Positions 53,348-62,718 of a stretch of 64,000 bases of DNA are shown in pieces. The translations under genes and the position numbers were made by a program. The notes under the pieces are model-generated. The model did no database searches, was not told where the DNA came from, and saw nothing but the letters and a program-made list of their open reading frames with translations. Origin of the DNA: Muribaculaceae bacterium (GTDB lineage Bacteria; Bacteroidota; Bacteroidia; Bacteroidales; Muribaculaceae). Numbering within the stretch: position 1 is the first letter of the stretch; each line of letters begins with the position of its first letter. The DNA is taken from positions 1-64,000 of the forward strand of contig JAFLTP010000017.1 in NCBI GenBank assembly GCA_022510405.1, written 5' to 3'.

Positions 53348-54271
53348 CTATTTTTTCATCTTGATTTTCATGGTGTCAAAACCTTTACCGTATACACCAT
53401 TTACATTAGCTTGAGTTATAAAGGCATTTTCATCAACGCTCTTTACAATGCGGAAGATAGTGACACTTTCAATTTTTCTACACCACACCATCAATATCTT
53501 GACAGGATGTTTAGTATACCAACCTTCTCCGTCCATTACTGTGACACCTCTATGAGCCTCAGTGTTAATTTGGTCGGCAATTTCTGCCCATTTTGTTGAA
53601 AATATAATGAATTGGGTTGCCTGTCGGTTAGTGTTGATAACCATATCTGTCATATATGCAACGATAAAAGTAATAACCCAACCATATACGATCAAAGGCA
53701 CTCTTGCTTCAATTCTCTGTTGCACATCTCCTTCATATGGCAGAAAAATAGATAGGGCAACAATAGTCATGTCAGTAAATATCATTGTACGGCCGATGCT
53801 GACATTACTAACTTTCGAGACCATAGCCGCCACAATATCCGTTCCTCCGGAAGAACCGTTGTGTACAAAACATAACCCCACTCCGATTCCACAAAGAATT
53901 GCTCCCAGGATTGCACTCATAGATACATCAGGGATCAAAGGATGATTTAATCTCATAAATATGGCTTCGAAAATACCAATTGAGAGGGAGATTACGGTAG
54001 CACCGAAGATAGTACGCATCACAAAAGTTTTACCTACCAACTTAAACGCGAAAGCTAAAAGCAATAGGTTGCATGCATATTGAGTAGCCGCTACAGGAAT
54101 CAAGCCATTAGTGGCAAAATATACAAGAGTTCCAACACCTGACAGACCTCCGATAACTATTTCATGAGGGAGAATGAAAGCGGTGAACCCGAAACCATAA
54201 AGTAAAAGACCCAATATTATAAATAGATAATCCTTTATATTAGTGAAAAGATTTGCCCTATTAAATTTCAT
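53348..54271 (-). CDS. YitT family membrane protein
   Basis: 307 aa; GGLSGVGTLVYFATNG, NGSSGGTDIVAAMVSK, C-terminal DUF2179-like region. Confidence 0.92.
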   Translation of the reverse strand: MKFNRANLFTNIKDYLFIILGLLLYGFGFTAFILPHEIVIGGLSGVGTLVYFATNGLIPVAATQYACNLLLLAFAFKLVGKTFVMRTIFGATVISLSIGIFEAIFMRLNHPLIPDVSMSAILGAILCGIGVGLCFVHNGSSGGTDIVAAMVSKVSNVSIGRTMIFTDMTIVALSIFLPYEGDVQQRIEARVPLIVYGWVITFIVAYMTDMVINTNRQATQFIIFSTKWAEIADQINTEAHRGVTVMDGEGWYTKHPVKILMVWCRKIESVTIFRIVKSVDENAFITQANVNGVYGKGFDTMKIKMKK

Positions 54272-54400
54272 CTGTTATCATTAATAATTTGGGGGCAAAA
54301 TTACATAATTTTTTATTAACTTTGTAGGTGTGGTGAGTTAGTAAAATAAATAATATCAACCAAAATAAGCAATCTTTAGCAGCCCTAAAATAAAGAAAAA

Positions 54401-55627
54401 ATGGATTCAAAATTAATTGACAGATTCCTGAAATACGTATCTTTTGATACCCAAAGTGATGAGGAAACTAATATGACGCCATCCACTCCCGGCCAGATGG
54501 TTTTTGCCAAATATTTAAAAGAAGAATTAGAGAATTTAGGTCTTCAGGAGATCACACTTGACGACTACGGATATCTTATGGCAACTTTACCTGCCAATAC
54601 CACAGAGCAATTGCCAACAGTCGGGTTCATAGCTCATATGGATACCTCCCCTGACATGAGTGGAAAAAATGTGAAGCCAAGAATCGTAAAAGATTATGAC
54701 GGCAAAGTGATAGTGCTCAATGAAAAAGAGAACATTACTTTGAATCCTGAAGAATTTCCGGAACTTCTGAACTATATTGGCGAAGATTTAATTGTGACAG
54801 ACGGAACGACACTTTTGGGTGCCGACGATAAAGCCGGAATAGCAGAGATAATCACTGCAGTGGAATATCTTATGGAGCATTCGGAAATCAAACATGGAAA
54901 AATCCGAATAGCATTCAATCCTGATGAAGAGATCGGAATGGGTGCACATAAATTTGATGTTAAATTGTTTGGAGCAGATTTCGCCTACACGATGGATGGA
55001 GGCGCAGTTGGCGAACTTGAATTCGAGAATTTCAATGCCGCTTCAGCAAAAGTAACCATAAAAGGAAGGAATGTACATCCCGGTTCGGCCAAACATAAAA
55101 TGATCAACTCAATTAGGGTAGCTACTCAATTTATCGTTATGTTACCCAGATGGGAGACACCGGAACATACAGAAGGTTATGAAGGTTTCTACCACCTGGT
55201 TGGAATACAAGGATCAGTGGAAGAAACAGTTTTGAGTTACATAATCCGTGACCATGACAGAGCCAGATTTGAAAGCAGGAAGCGTGAAATAGAACACTTG
55301 GTGAATAAAACGAATTCGGAATATCCGGGGTGTGCATCAGTTGAGATTAAAGATCAATATTACAACATGCGCGAAAAGATCGAACCTGTGATGCATGTTA
55401 TTGAGACCGCTGAAAGAGCGATGAGAGAAGCCGGAGTAGAACCTAAAGTTCAACCTATCCGTGGAGGAACAGATGGTGCTCAACTCTCTTTTAAAGGACT
55501 TCCGTGCCCCAATATTTTTGCAGGAGGAGAAAACTTCCACGGAAGATATGAATATGTACCAATCTCATCGATGGAAAAAGCCAAGGATGTTATTGTGAAT
55601 ATCTGCAAGGACATAGCTTCGAAGTGA
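54401..55627 (+). CDS. pepT: Peptidase T
   Basis: 408 aa; [38 protein letters not shown]. Confidence 0.96.
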   Translation: MDSKLIDRFLKYVSFDTQSDEETNMTPSTPGQMVFAKYLKEELENLGLQEITLDDYGYLMATLPANTTEQLPTVGFIAHMDTSPDMSGKNVKPRIVKDYDGKVIVLNEKENITLNPEEFPELLNYIGEDLIVTDGTTLLGADDKAGIAEIITAVEYLMEHSEIKHGKIRIAFNPDEEIGMGAHKFDVKLFGADFAYTMDGGAVGELEFENFNAASAKVTIKGRNVHPGSAKHKMINSIRVATQFIVMLPRWETPEHTEGYEGFYHLVGIQGSVEETVLSYIIRDHDRARFESRKREIEHLVNKTNSEYPGCASVEIKDQYYNMREKIEPVMHVIETAERAMREAGVEPKVQPIRGGTDGAQLSFKGLPCPNIFAGGENFHGRYEYVPISSMEKAKDVIVNICKDIASK

Positions 55628-56547
55628 AAAAAAAGAAATTGATAGTGATAACAGGGCCGACTGCTTCCGGGAAGTCGGCTCTTGCTGTATCATTGGCAGA
55701 GAAGTTAGAGACCGAAATAATAAGCGCCGACAGCAGGCAGATTTATCAGGGCATACCCATTGTTACGGCAGTACCAACAAAGGAAGAACGCAATGGCATA
55801 CCGCATCATTTGCTTGAAATCTTACCATTAGACGCTTATTATTCGGCAGTCAAATTTCAGGAAGATACCGACAGAATTATCCAAAACATATTCCGTGAAA
55901 AAAATACCGTAATTGTATGTGGAGGATCGATGCTATATATCGATGCCTTATTAAGCGGCATAGATGAGTTACCTACCGTTCCTGATACAATAAGAAACAA
56001 CTTGATGTTGCAGTGGAAAGAAAATGGTGACAAATGGTTAATTGAACAACTTAAAGAAAAGGATCCCGATTATTATAATAAGGTTGATTTAAAAAATTTG
56101 AAACGAGTTTTCCATGCAATAGAAATCTCTATAACCGCAGGCCAACCTTATTCATCACTTTTGACAAAAGAGAACAGGAAATCCGAAATGCGGCAACTGC
56201 CTTTTGAAGTTATAAAGATATGTCTTAACGGCAGCCGTGATCAATTATTCAACCGAATAAACCAACGTGTTATAAAAATGATTGAAACGGGTTTAGAGGA
56301 AGAAGCCAGGAGCGTATATCACCTCCGGCACCTAAATTCTTTGAACACCGTAGGATTGAAAGAAATGTTCGCATGGTTTGACGGTACCATGACTAAAGAG
56401 GAAGCCATATCACGTATCCAGAAAAACACACGCGTTTATGCCAAAAAACAAATGACTTGGCATAAGCGTGATGAAAATTTAAGATACCTTGATTTTGATG
56501 AAGGTATAATGAAGAATAGGGATAAGGTGTTGGGGTTGTTGGTCTAG
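55624..56547 (+). CDS. miaA: tRNA dimethylallyltransferase
   Basis: 307 aa; [31 protein letters not shown] start. Confidence 0.96.
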   Translation: MKKKKLIVITGPTASGKSALAVSLAEKLETEIISADSRQIYQGIPIVTAVPTKEERNGIPHHLLEILPLDAYYSAVKFQEDTDRIIQNIFREKNTVIVCGGSMLYIDALLSGIDELPTVPDTIRNNLMLQWKENGDKWLIEQLKEKDPDYYNKVDLKNLKRVFHAIEISITAGQPYSSLLTKENRKSEMRQLPFEVIKICLNGSRDQLFNRINQRVIKMIETGLEEEARSVYHLRHLNSLNTVGLKEMFAWFDGTMTKEEAISRIQKNTRVYAKKQMTWHKRDENLRYLDFDEGIMKNRDKVLGLLV

Positions 56548-56667
56548 TAGTCTTGTAGTCTCGTAGTCTGGTAGTCTAGTAGTCTAGCAGTCTTGTGGTC
56601 TAGTAGTCTAGGAGTCTAGTAGTCTGGTAGTCTGGGGGTCTTGTGGTCTTGTAGTCTTGTGGTTTAG
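56540..56667. repeat. Degenerate octamer tandem array, 16 units (TAGTCTNG)
   Basis: TGGTCTAG TAGTCTTG TAGTCTCG TAGTCTGG TAGTCTAG TAGTCTAG CAGTCTTG ... TGGTTTAG; first unit contains miaA stop TAG. Confidence 0.97.
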
Positions 56668-56695
56668 TGGGATTTGGTGGGGGAATTTGAAGGAA

Positions 56696-57394
56696 TTAGA
56701 AATCGTAACCGATTGAGAATTCCCAACTTTTGTTTTTACCGCCTGAAGGCTGTTTCCAAGTTTTACAGAATCCAGCTAAATAATGCACCCCGAGATAATA
56801 ATGGTCGAAGAAACGAAGACCTGTACCCATTTTTAATCCCACATCCACAGAGTTGTGTTGTGCGGTGTATTGAGAATACCCCAAATTTTGAGGTTGACGA
56901 TATAAAACAACAATATTGTTATCTCCCATGTGTTTCAGTGCAAACTGCAGGTAAGGACCTAATTCAACCATCCATTTTATTTTCTCAGCAATATTAAACT
57001 TCACGACTCCCATTACAGGAACAGTGATATAGTAACCTCTAAGATGACCCATTGCATAATGAGTATCTTCCTGAGCGTTATAGTTAAGATAATTTGTCAG
57101 ATAAGCATAATCACCACTTCGAGATTCAAAGAAAATTCCAGGTTGAAGGGATAGATATTCCTTGAAATTCAGGTTAGCCAAAACACCTATATTAAAACCA
57201 GTACCCCAGCTATTATTATTCCAAAGGTTGAAATGGCCTTTAGGGAAAGTCTTATTTGAAGTGTTGAAACCCAATCTGCCACTAAAAGAGAAGAAAGAAG
57301 CAGCATCAGAAGTATCAAAGAAATCTTGAGCCTTAGACTGTGAGGGACACAAGGAGGCTACAAGAACTGCGATTACAAAAATTATTTTTTTCAT
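56696..57394 (-). CDS. PorT-like outer-membrane beta-barrel protein
   Basis: 232 aa, signal peptide, GRLGFNTSNKTF, C-terminal SIGYDF. Confidence 0.8.
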   Translation of the reverse strand: MKKIIFVIAVLVASLCPSQSKAQDFFDTSDAASFFSFSGRLGFNTSNKTFPKGHFNLWNNNSWGTGFNIGVLANLNFKEYLSLQPGIFFESRSGDYAYLTNYLNYNAQEDTHYAMGHLRGYYITVPVMGVVKFNIAEKIKWMVELGPYLQFALKHMGDNNIVVLYRQPQNLGYSQYTAQHNSVDVGLKMGTGLRFFDHYYLGVHYLAGFCKTWKQPSGGKNKSWEFSIGYDF

Positions 57395-57461
57395 TATTCT
57401 AATATTAATTTACAAATTTAGTTTATAAATTTTATTCTATAAAACTAAGATGGTATAAAAT

Positions 57462-57620
57462 AAAAAAGCGGAAAAATGTTTCGCAACATTCGGCCGCCGG
57501 TGATTCGGATAGATTTTCTCACCTTCCCAGGCAATCGAATTTCACCGTATCACTACTTACAAAGTTATATCTCTATTTAGTTATTCCCTAATTCACCGCA
57601 CCAATAGTGCGGTATCTTTC
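57462..57620 (-). ncRNA. Candidate structured small RNA of unknown family
   Basis: Exact promoter at 57627-57657; CCGCAC-tattg-GTGCGG hairpin; GGTGaaATTCGAT...ATCCGAATCACC stem; terminator hairpin 57468-57497 with minus-strand T6. Confidence 0.6.
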
Positions 57621-57626
57621 CGAGTG

Positions 57627-57657
57627 CAAAGATAATATTAAATTTTCAAAAATCAAA
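57627..57657 (-). promoter_or_regulatory. Bacteroidetes promoter TTTG-N19-TATCTTTG
   Basis: Reverse complement TTTG atttttgaaaatttaatat TATCTTTG; -33 box overlaps the upstream gene's stop codon. Confidence 0.85.
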
Positions 57658-58420
57658 AAGGGCCGAAAGATTTTTGGGATCTTCTTTTAGAACGATAGTT
57701 CAAGGTGTCAATCTGCTCACCTTTAATAGATATACTGTCGATAAAAAGAGGGAGAGATTTAGTCTCTTTAACGTGGATAGTTCCAAATATTCTTGATACA
57801 ACTTTAGATGAGTCGGTCTGCAAGTCCATTTCAACCTTATTTTTAGATGAATTGTTTACCAAAGCCTCCCCGAATCCATCCTGATACTCTACCCCCAAGG
57901 TGTTTTTAAGATTGGTGGAATTTGGCAAAAAGAAAGAAAGTTTAATCACCTCACCCTTTTCTATTTCGGGATAAGGAATTGAAAAGGAGAAAGCATCCTG
58001 TCCACTTAAAGGAGAAATCACCAAATGCTCACCAAATTTCCAAAGATCATCAGAAACCTTAAGGTTCTCTCCTTCGATTTCCATATATTTCTTTCTTCTC
58101 CTATTAATTTCTTTGTCAACCTTTTCAAACAACTCCACATAATTATCCATATTTCTGCCGTACCAAGCCAGAGTAGTATCGAGGGTTTCTTCAGCTATAC
58201 CATGATCGGCCAGAATTCTTTTCCCCATTTCTTCTCTATCTTTGGAAGTCACAGATCCTTGAGTGTTCAGATAGGCTTCAGTAAGTTCCATATCCACTAT
58301 AAGATTGACCATATCTTTTTCCTTAAGCACATTTGAAGGGCGATGGCTACATGAAAATAAGCCAATCACACTCACCATAACAGCGAAAGATTTTAAGAAA
58401 ATATGACTAATCTTTCTCAT
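57653..58420 (-). CDS. DUF4296 family lipoprotein
   Basis: 255 aa; lipobox LFSC, VLKEKDMVNLIVDMELTEAYL, located downstream of lspA. Confidence 0.8.
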   Translation of the reverse strand: MRKISHIFLKSFAVMVSVIGLFSCSHRPSNVLKEKDMVNLIVDMELTEAYLNTQGSVTSKDREEMGKRILADHGIAEETLDTTLAWYGRNMDNYVELFEKVDKEINRRRKKYMEIEGENLKVSDDLWKFGEHLVISPLSGQDAFSFSIPYPEIEKGEVIKLSFFLPNSTNLKNTLGVEYQDGFGEALVNNSSKNKVEMDLQTDSSKVVSRIFGTIHVKETKSLPLFIDSISIKGEQIDTLNYRSKRRSQKSFGPF

Positions 58421-59075
58421 TCTGTGAATCTGATTCTTTTATCACTTTCTTACCAATCAAATTGAAGGCTTTTGAAGCGTCGCTTGAATAAAAGAATATT
58501 AAAAGGCAAACGCCGACACAAATGGAAGCATCAGCAATGTTGAAGATATACTGAAAAAATTCAAAATAAGTTCCACCTATGCCCGGAATCCATTCGGGCC
58601 AGTAAAAATCGAAGAAAGGAAAGTACATCATATCCACCACTCTACCTTCAAACCAGCCGGCATACCCGCCATCGGGAGGAATGATCTGAGCTATCTGAGG
58701 AGGCATAGGGTTATTGAAAATGACGCCGTAGAACACACAGTCGAATATGTTGCCTGCAGCTCCGGCTGTTATAAGCGCGATAGCAATAAAAAAACCTAAG
58801 CGAAGATTCTCGGCAAACCTAATACGGAACACAAACCAGATAAAAATACCTACGGCAATTATACGACCGAAAGTTAGAACAAATTTGTTCCATAGTTCCA
58901 GTCCGAAAGCCATGCCATTATTCTCAATGAATTTAAGGTGCCACCACGAAGTAATGGGCAAGTCTTCCCCCATATAGAAGGAAGTCTTGACCCATATTTT
59001 CATAATCTGGTCGGCAATAATGACAGCAATGCAGACCACGAAGACCCACCAGAGACGATTGTTTGCTTTATTCAC
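58407..59075 (-). CDS. lspA: Lipoprotein signal peptidase (signal peptidase II)
   Basis: Hydrophobic protein with AGAAGNIFD and FNIADASI motifs; likely GTG start at 59075 overlapping ileS stop (GTGAATAA). Confidence 0.9.
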   Translation of the reverse strand: MNKANNRLWWVFVVCIAVIIADQIMKIWVKTSFYMGEDLPITSWWHLKFIENNGMAFGLELWNKFVLTFGRIIAVGIFIWFVFRIRFAENLRLGFFIAIALITAGAAGNIFDCVFYGVIFNNPMPPQIAQIIPPDGGYAGWFEGRVVDMMYFPFFDFYWPEWIPGIGGTYFEFFQYIFNIADASICVGVCLLIFFYSSDASKAFNLIGKKVIKESDSQNEKD

Positions 59076-62000
59076 TTTTACTAATTTTCGCCTTGGCATC
59101 CAAACCTTCGATTTCGAGATCAACCACATTCTCTCCAACCAAAGCATTCACCAAAGAGATATTTTTAGCAAGGACCTGAGTGGCTATATAATCTCCAAAC
59201 GCTTCAACAGCATCCCTGATTTCCGGGAGATCGGAAAGTTCCACATTTATCTTATCAGTAATTTCAAAACCACTTGACTTTCTTATGTTCTGGATACGGT
59301 TGATCAATTCACGTGCCATACCCTCGTTACGCAGTTCGGGAGTGACAGTGACATCAAGTGCAACAGTAAGGTCACCATCGTTAGCCACGAGCCAACCCGG
59401 GATATCTTCTGCAAAAACATCCACATCATCTAAAGTCACCACAGGTTCACCTTCAATATCAGCGAATTTAAATTCACCATTTTTCTCCAAAGAGGCGATG
59501 TCAGCTTGTGACATAGAAGCTATAGCGGCACCAAGTTGCTTCATAACTTTTCCATACTTTGGACCAAGTTTCTTGAAATCAGCCTTCACCTTCTTCACAA
59601 GTCCGCTCTCTTCGTTACCAACAATCTTCAGATCTTTGATGTTAAGTTCACTCTTAATCAAATTTTCGAGAGCCTTGACCCCCTCTTTCTGTTCATCACT
59701 GACAACAGAGACCAGCAAAGTCTGGAGGGGTTGACGCACCTTAATATTAGTTTTTCTACGAAGAGCCAATACATTGGAGGTTATCTTCTGCGCAAGTGCC
59801 ATTCTTTCTTCAAGAGAAGAGTCGATAAGATCCGGATCAGAGACCGGGAAGTCAGATGTATGAACGGAAGCATAACCATTACCTTCCAAGGCAGGGCCTA
59901 TCAAATCTTTATACATTCTATCTGAATAGAAAGGTGCAAACGGTGCCATCAAAAGGGCTACAGTCTTCAAACATTTATAAAGAGTCTGGTAAGCCGACAA
60001 TTTATCGTTATCCATTTCACCTGCCCAGAAACGCTTCCTATTCAGACGTACATACCAATTGCTGAGATTGTCGTTGACAAAATCTTCTATGGCACGCGCA
60101 GCCTTTGTAGGTTCATAGTCGTCTAAAGCTTCTGTTACTTCAGCAACAAGAGAGTTGAGCAATGAAAGAATCCAACGATCGATTTCAGGTCTTTCTGAGA
60201 AAGGAACATCTTCTTCGGCACCTGTGAAGCCATCCACGTTAGCGTAGAGAGCAAAGAATTTATAAGTGTTGTAAAGAGTAGAGAAAAGTTTTCTTGCCAC
60301 CTCTTCCACCCCTTTCTCATCATACTTGAGGTTATCCCAAGGAGCAGAATTTGAAATCATATACCAACGCACCGGGTCACTGCCGAATTTTTCGATATTA
60401 CCAAACGGATCTATAGCATTACCAAGACGTTTAGACATCTTATTGCCATTTTTATCGAGGACAAGACCATTAGAAATAACAGCCTTAAAAGCAACGGAAT
60501 CGAAGACCATACCGGCAATAGCATGAAGCGTGAAGAACCAACCACGGGTCTGGTCGACACCCTCAGCAATGAAATCGGCAGGATACACCTCTTTAGAATC
60601 AAGCAGTTGCTTGTTTTCAAAAGGATAGTGTATCTGAGCATAAGGCATGGCCCCAGAATCAAACCAAACGTCGATAAGGTCGGTTTCACGTTTCATCGGT
60701 TTTCCAGATTTAGAAACGAGGACTATTTCATCGACATAGGGACGATGGAGATCGGCCTTTTCATAATTCTCTTTAGAGTTGTCACCGGGTTTGAAACCTT
60801 TGTCCTTAAGAGGATTTGATTTCATCACCCCTGCCTCAACCGACTTATCTATTTCTTGGCATAATTGTTCATAACTTCCGATACAAACTTCTTCCTTGCC
60901 GTCTTCAGTTCTCCAAATTGGTAAAGGAGTACCCCAGTAACGGCTTCTTGAAAGATTCCAATCCTGCAAATTCTCGAGCCATTTTCCGAAACGCCCTGAA
61001 CCGGTAGAAGCCGGTTTCCATTTGATTGTCTCATTAAGATTAATAAGATTATCGCGGGATGCAGTTGTGCGGATAAACCAGCTATCCAAAGGATAATAAA
61101 GGACCGGTTTGTCAGTTCTCCAGCAATGTGGATAATTATGGACATGCTTTTCAATACGGAAAGCCTTACCCTCCATTTTCAATTCAACAGAAAGTTGCAC
61201 GTTTAAGTCTTCTGCAGATTCAGCAGCTTTGGCGTCATACTTTCCATTTTCATTGAATCTTGGATCGTAAGCATTCTTCACATAGTGTCCGGCATGCTTT
61301 TCATATTCAGCAACATTTACACAATATTTAACGAACTCCGGTGCCAAATGATCAACAGGATAATATCTACCTGTAAGATCAACCATTGGACGAGTTTCTC
61401 CTGCTTTATCAATCATAAAGAGAGGAGGGATACCGGCAAGTTTAGCCACCTTCGCGTCATCAGCACCGAATGTAGGAGCGATATGAACGATACCTGTACC
61501 ATCTTCTGTAGTTACATAATCACCCGGGATCACTCTGAAAGCAAGGTCTGCCACTTCCACGAATTTATCCTCATCGCATGCAAAGACTTTATCCGGATGT
61601 TCCGAAGCATATTTTTTGAATACCTCTTCGGTGTTGTCGTTCAATGGTTCTACGGGTTTAACCCAAGGCATAAGTTGGGTATATTTCATACCTACCAAAT
61701 CAGCACCTTTCCATTTAGCCACAACTTTGTAAGGTATAACTTTGTCACCCGGTTTATAATCCTCTAAATTCAGATCAGCACCTTCCTTTTTAAAATAATT
61801 GGGGACCAAAACCTCAGCAAGAACAACGGTTATTTTTTCAGAAGTGTAAGGATTATATGTTTGTACGGCAACGTAATCGAAAGTCGGCCCTACACAAAGA
61901 GCAGTGTTTGAAGGAAGGGTCCAAGGAGTGGTGGTCCAAGCCATGAAGAAAGGTTTACCCCACTCCTGCAATTCTTTGGAAGGTTCTAATATTTCAAAGA

Positions 62001-62637
62001 GGGCCGTTGCAGTAGTGTCTTTAACGTCCCTGTAGCAACCCGGCTGGTTGAGTTCGTGGGTACTAAGTCCTGTACCCGCAGCCGGAGAATAAGGTTGAAT
62101 TGTGTAACCTTTGTAAAGGTATCCCTTGTCATAAAGTTGTTTTAGGAGCCACCAAACGCTCTCCATGTATTTGCTTTCATAGGTGATATAAGGATTGTCA
62201 AGGTCTACCCAATAACCCATTTTATGAGTAAGGTCAGTCCATTCCTTGGTGTATTTCATCACCTCTTTTTTACAAGCTTCGTTATATTCATCAACAGATA
62301 TCTTCTTTCCGATATCCTCTTTAGTTATACCGAGATTTTTTTCAACACCAAGTTCCACAGGAAGTCCGTGTGTGTCCCACCCGGCTTTTCGCTTTACATG
62401 GAAACCTTTCATCGTTTTGTAACGGCAAACGATATCCTTGATGGTACGAGCCATTACATGGTGAATACCCGGCATACCGTTGGCGGATGGTGGACCTTCG
62501 AAGAAAACGAAAGTAGGACCACCCTCACGGTGTTTCATAGAATTCTCAAAAAGGGAAGCGTCGTCCCATTCTTTAAGCACCTCTTTATTCACGTCAGAGA
62601 GGTTTAACTGGCTGTTATATTCCTTGAATTTTTTCAT
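59068..62637 (-). CDS. ileS: Isoleucyl-tRNA synthetase
   Basis: 1189 aa; GPPSANGMPGIHHVMAR, GNKMSKRLGNAIDP. Confidence 0.97.
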   Translation of the reverse strand: MKKFKEYNSQLNLSDVNKEVLKEWDDASLFENSMKHREGGPTFVFFEGPPSANGMPGIHHVMARTIKDIVCRYKTMKGFHVKRKAGWDTHGLPVELGVEKNLGITKEDIGKKISVDEYNEACKKEVMKYTKEWTDLTHKMGYWVDLDNPYITYESKYMESVWWLLKQLYDKGYLYKGYTIQPYSPAAGTGLSTHELNQPGCYRDVKDTTATALFEILEPSKELQEWGKPFFMAWTTTPWTLPSNTALCVGPTFDYVAVQTYNPYTSEKITVVLAEVLVPNYFKKEGADLNLEDYKPGDKVIPYKVVAKWKGADLVGMKYTQLMPWVKPVEPLNDNTEEVFKKYASEHPDKVFACDEDKFVEVADLAFRVIPGDYVTTEDGTGIVHIAPTFGADDAKVAKLAGIPPLFMIDKAGETRPMVDLTGRYYPVDHLAPEFVKYCVNVAEYEKHAGHYVKNAYDPRFNENGKYDAKAAESAEDLNVQLSVELKMEGKAFRIEKHVHNYPHCWRTDKPVLYYPLDSWFIRTTASRDNLINLNETIKWKPASTGSGRFGKWLENLQDWNLSRSRYWGTPLPIWRTEDGKEEVCIGSYEQLCQEIDKSVEAGVMKSNPLKDKGFKPGDNSKENYEKADLHRPYVDEIVLVSKSGKPMKRETDLIDVWFDSGAMPYAQIHYPFENKQLLDSKEVYPADFIAEGVDQTRGWFFTLHAIAGMVFDSVAFKAVISNGLVLDKNGNKMSKRLGNAIDPFGNIEKFGSDPVRWYMISNSAPWDNLKYDEKGVEEVARKLFSTLYNTYKFFALYANVDGFTGAEEDVPFSERPEIDRWILSLLNSLVAEVTEALDDYEPTKAARAIEDFVNDNLSNWYVRLNRKRFWAGEMDNDKLSAYQTLYKCLKTVALLMAPFAPFYSDRMYKDLIGPALEGNGYASVHTSDFPVSDPDLIDSSLEERMALAQKITSNVLALRRKTNIKVRQPLQTLLVSVVSDEQKEGVKALENLIKSELNIKDLKIVGNEESGLVKKVKADFKKLGPKYGKVMKQLGAAIASMSQADIASLEKNGEFKFADIEGEPVVTLDDVDVFAEDIPGWLVANDGDLTVALDVTVTPELRNEGMARELINRIQNIRKSSGFEITDKINVELSDLPEIRDAVEAFGDYIATQVLAKNISLVNALVGENVVDLEIEGLDAKAKISKSE

Positions 62638-62641
62638 ATTC

Positions 62642-62705
62642 GAGTCTTGTGGTCTGATAGTCTTGTAGTCTGGTAGTCTTGTAGTCTAGTAGTTTTGTAG
62701 GCTGG
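62642..62705. repeat. Degenerate octamer tandem array, 8 units (TAGTCTNG)
   Basis: GAGTCTTG TGGTCTGA TAGTCTTG TAGTCTGG TAGTCTTG TAGTCTAG TAGTTTTG TAGGCTGG; same family as 56540-56667. Confidence 0.95.
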
Positions 62706-62718
62706 GGGGGTAATGTTT

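Noticed and set aside
56540-56667. Possible CRISPR array
   Set aside because: Repeats are 8 bp and contiguous with no spacers; no cas genes nearby.
57468-57620. Assignment of the orphan RNA to SRP RNA or a cobalamin riboswitch
   Set aside because: Lacks the SRP GGAA/AGCA helix 8 core and the B12-box consensus.
58407-59147. N-terminally extended 246-aa LspA
   Set aside because: The extension lies within the ileS coding region; a GTG at 59075 gives the normal LspA length.
61285-61767. 160-aa plus-strand ORF opposite ileS
   Set aside because: Antisense to ileS, no motif or start-site support.
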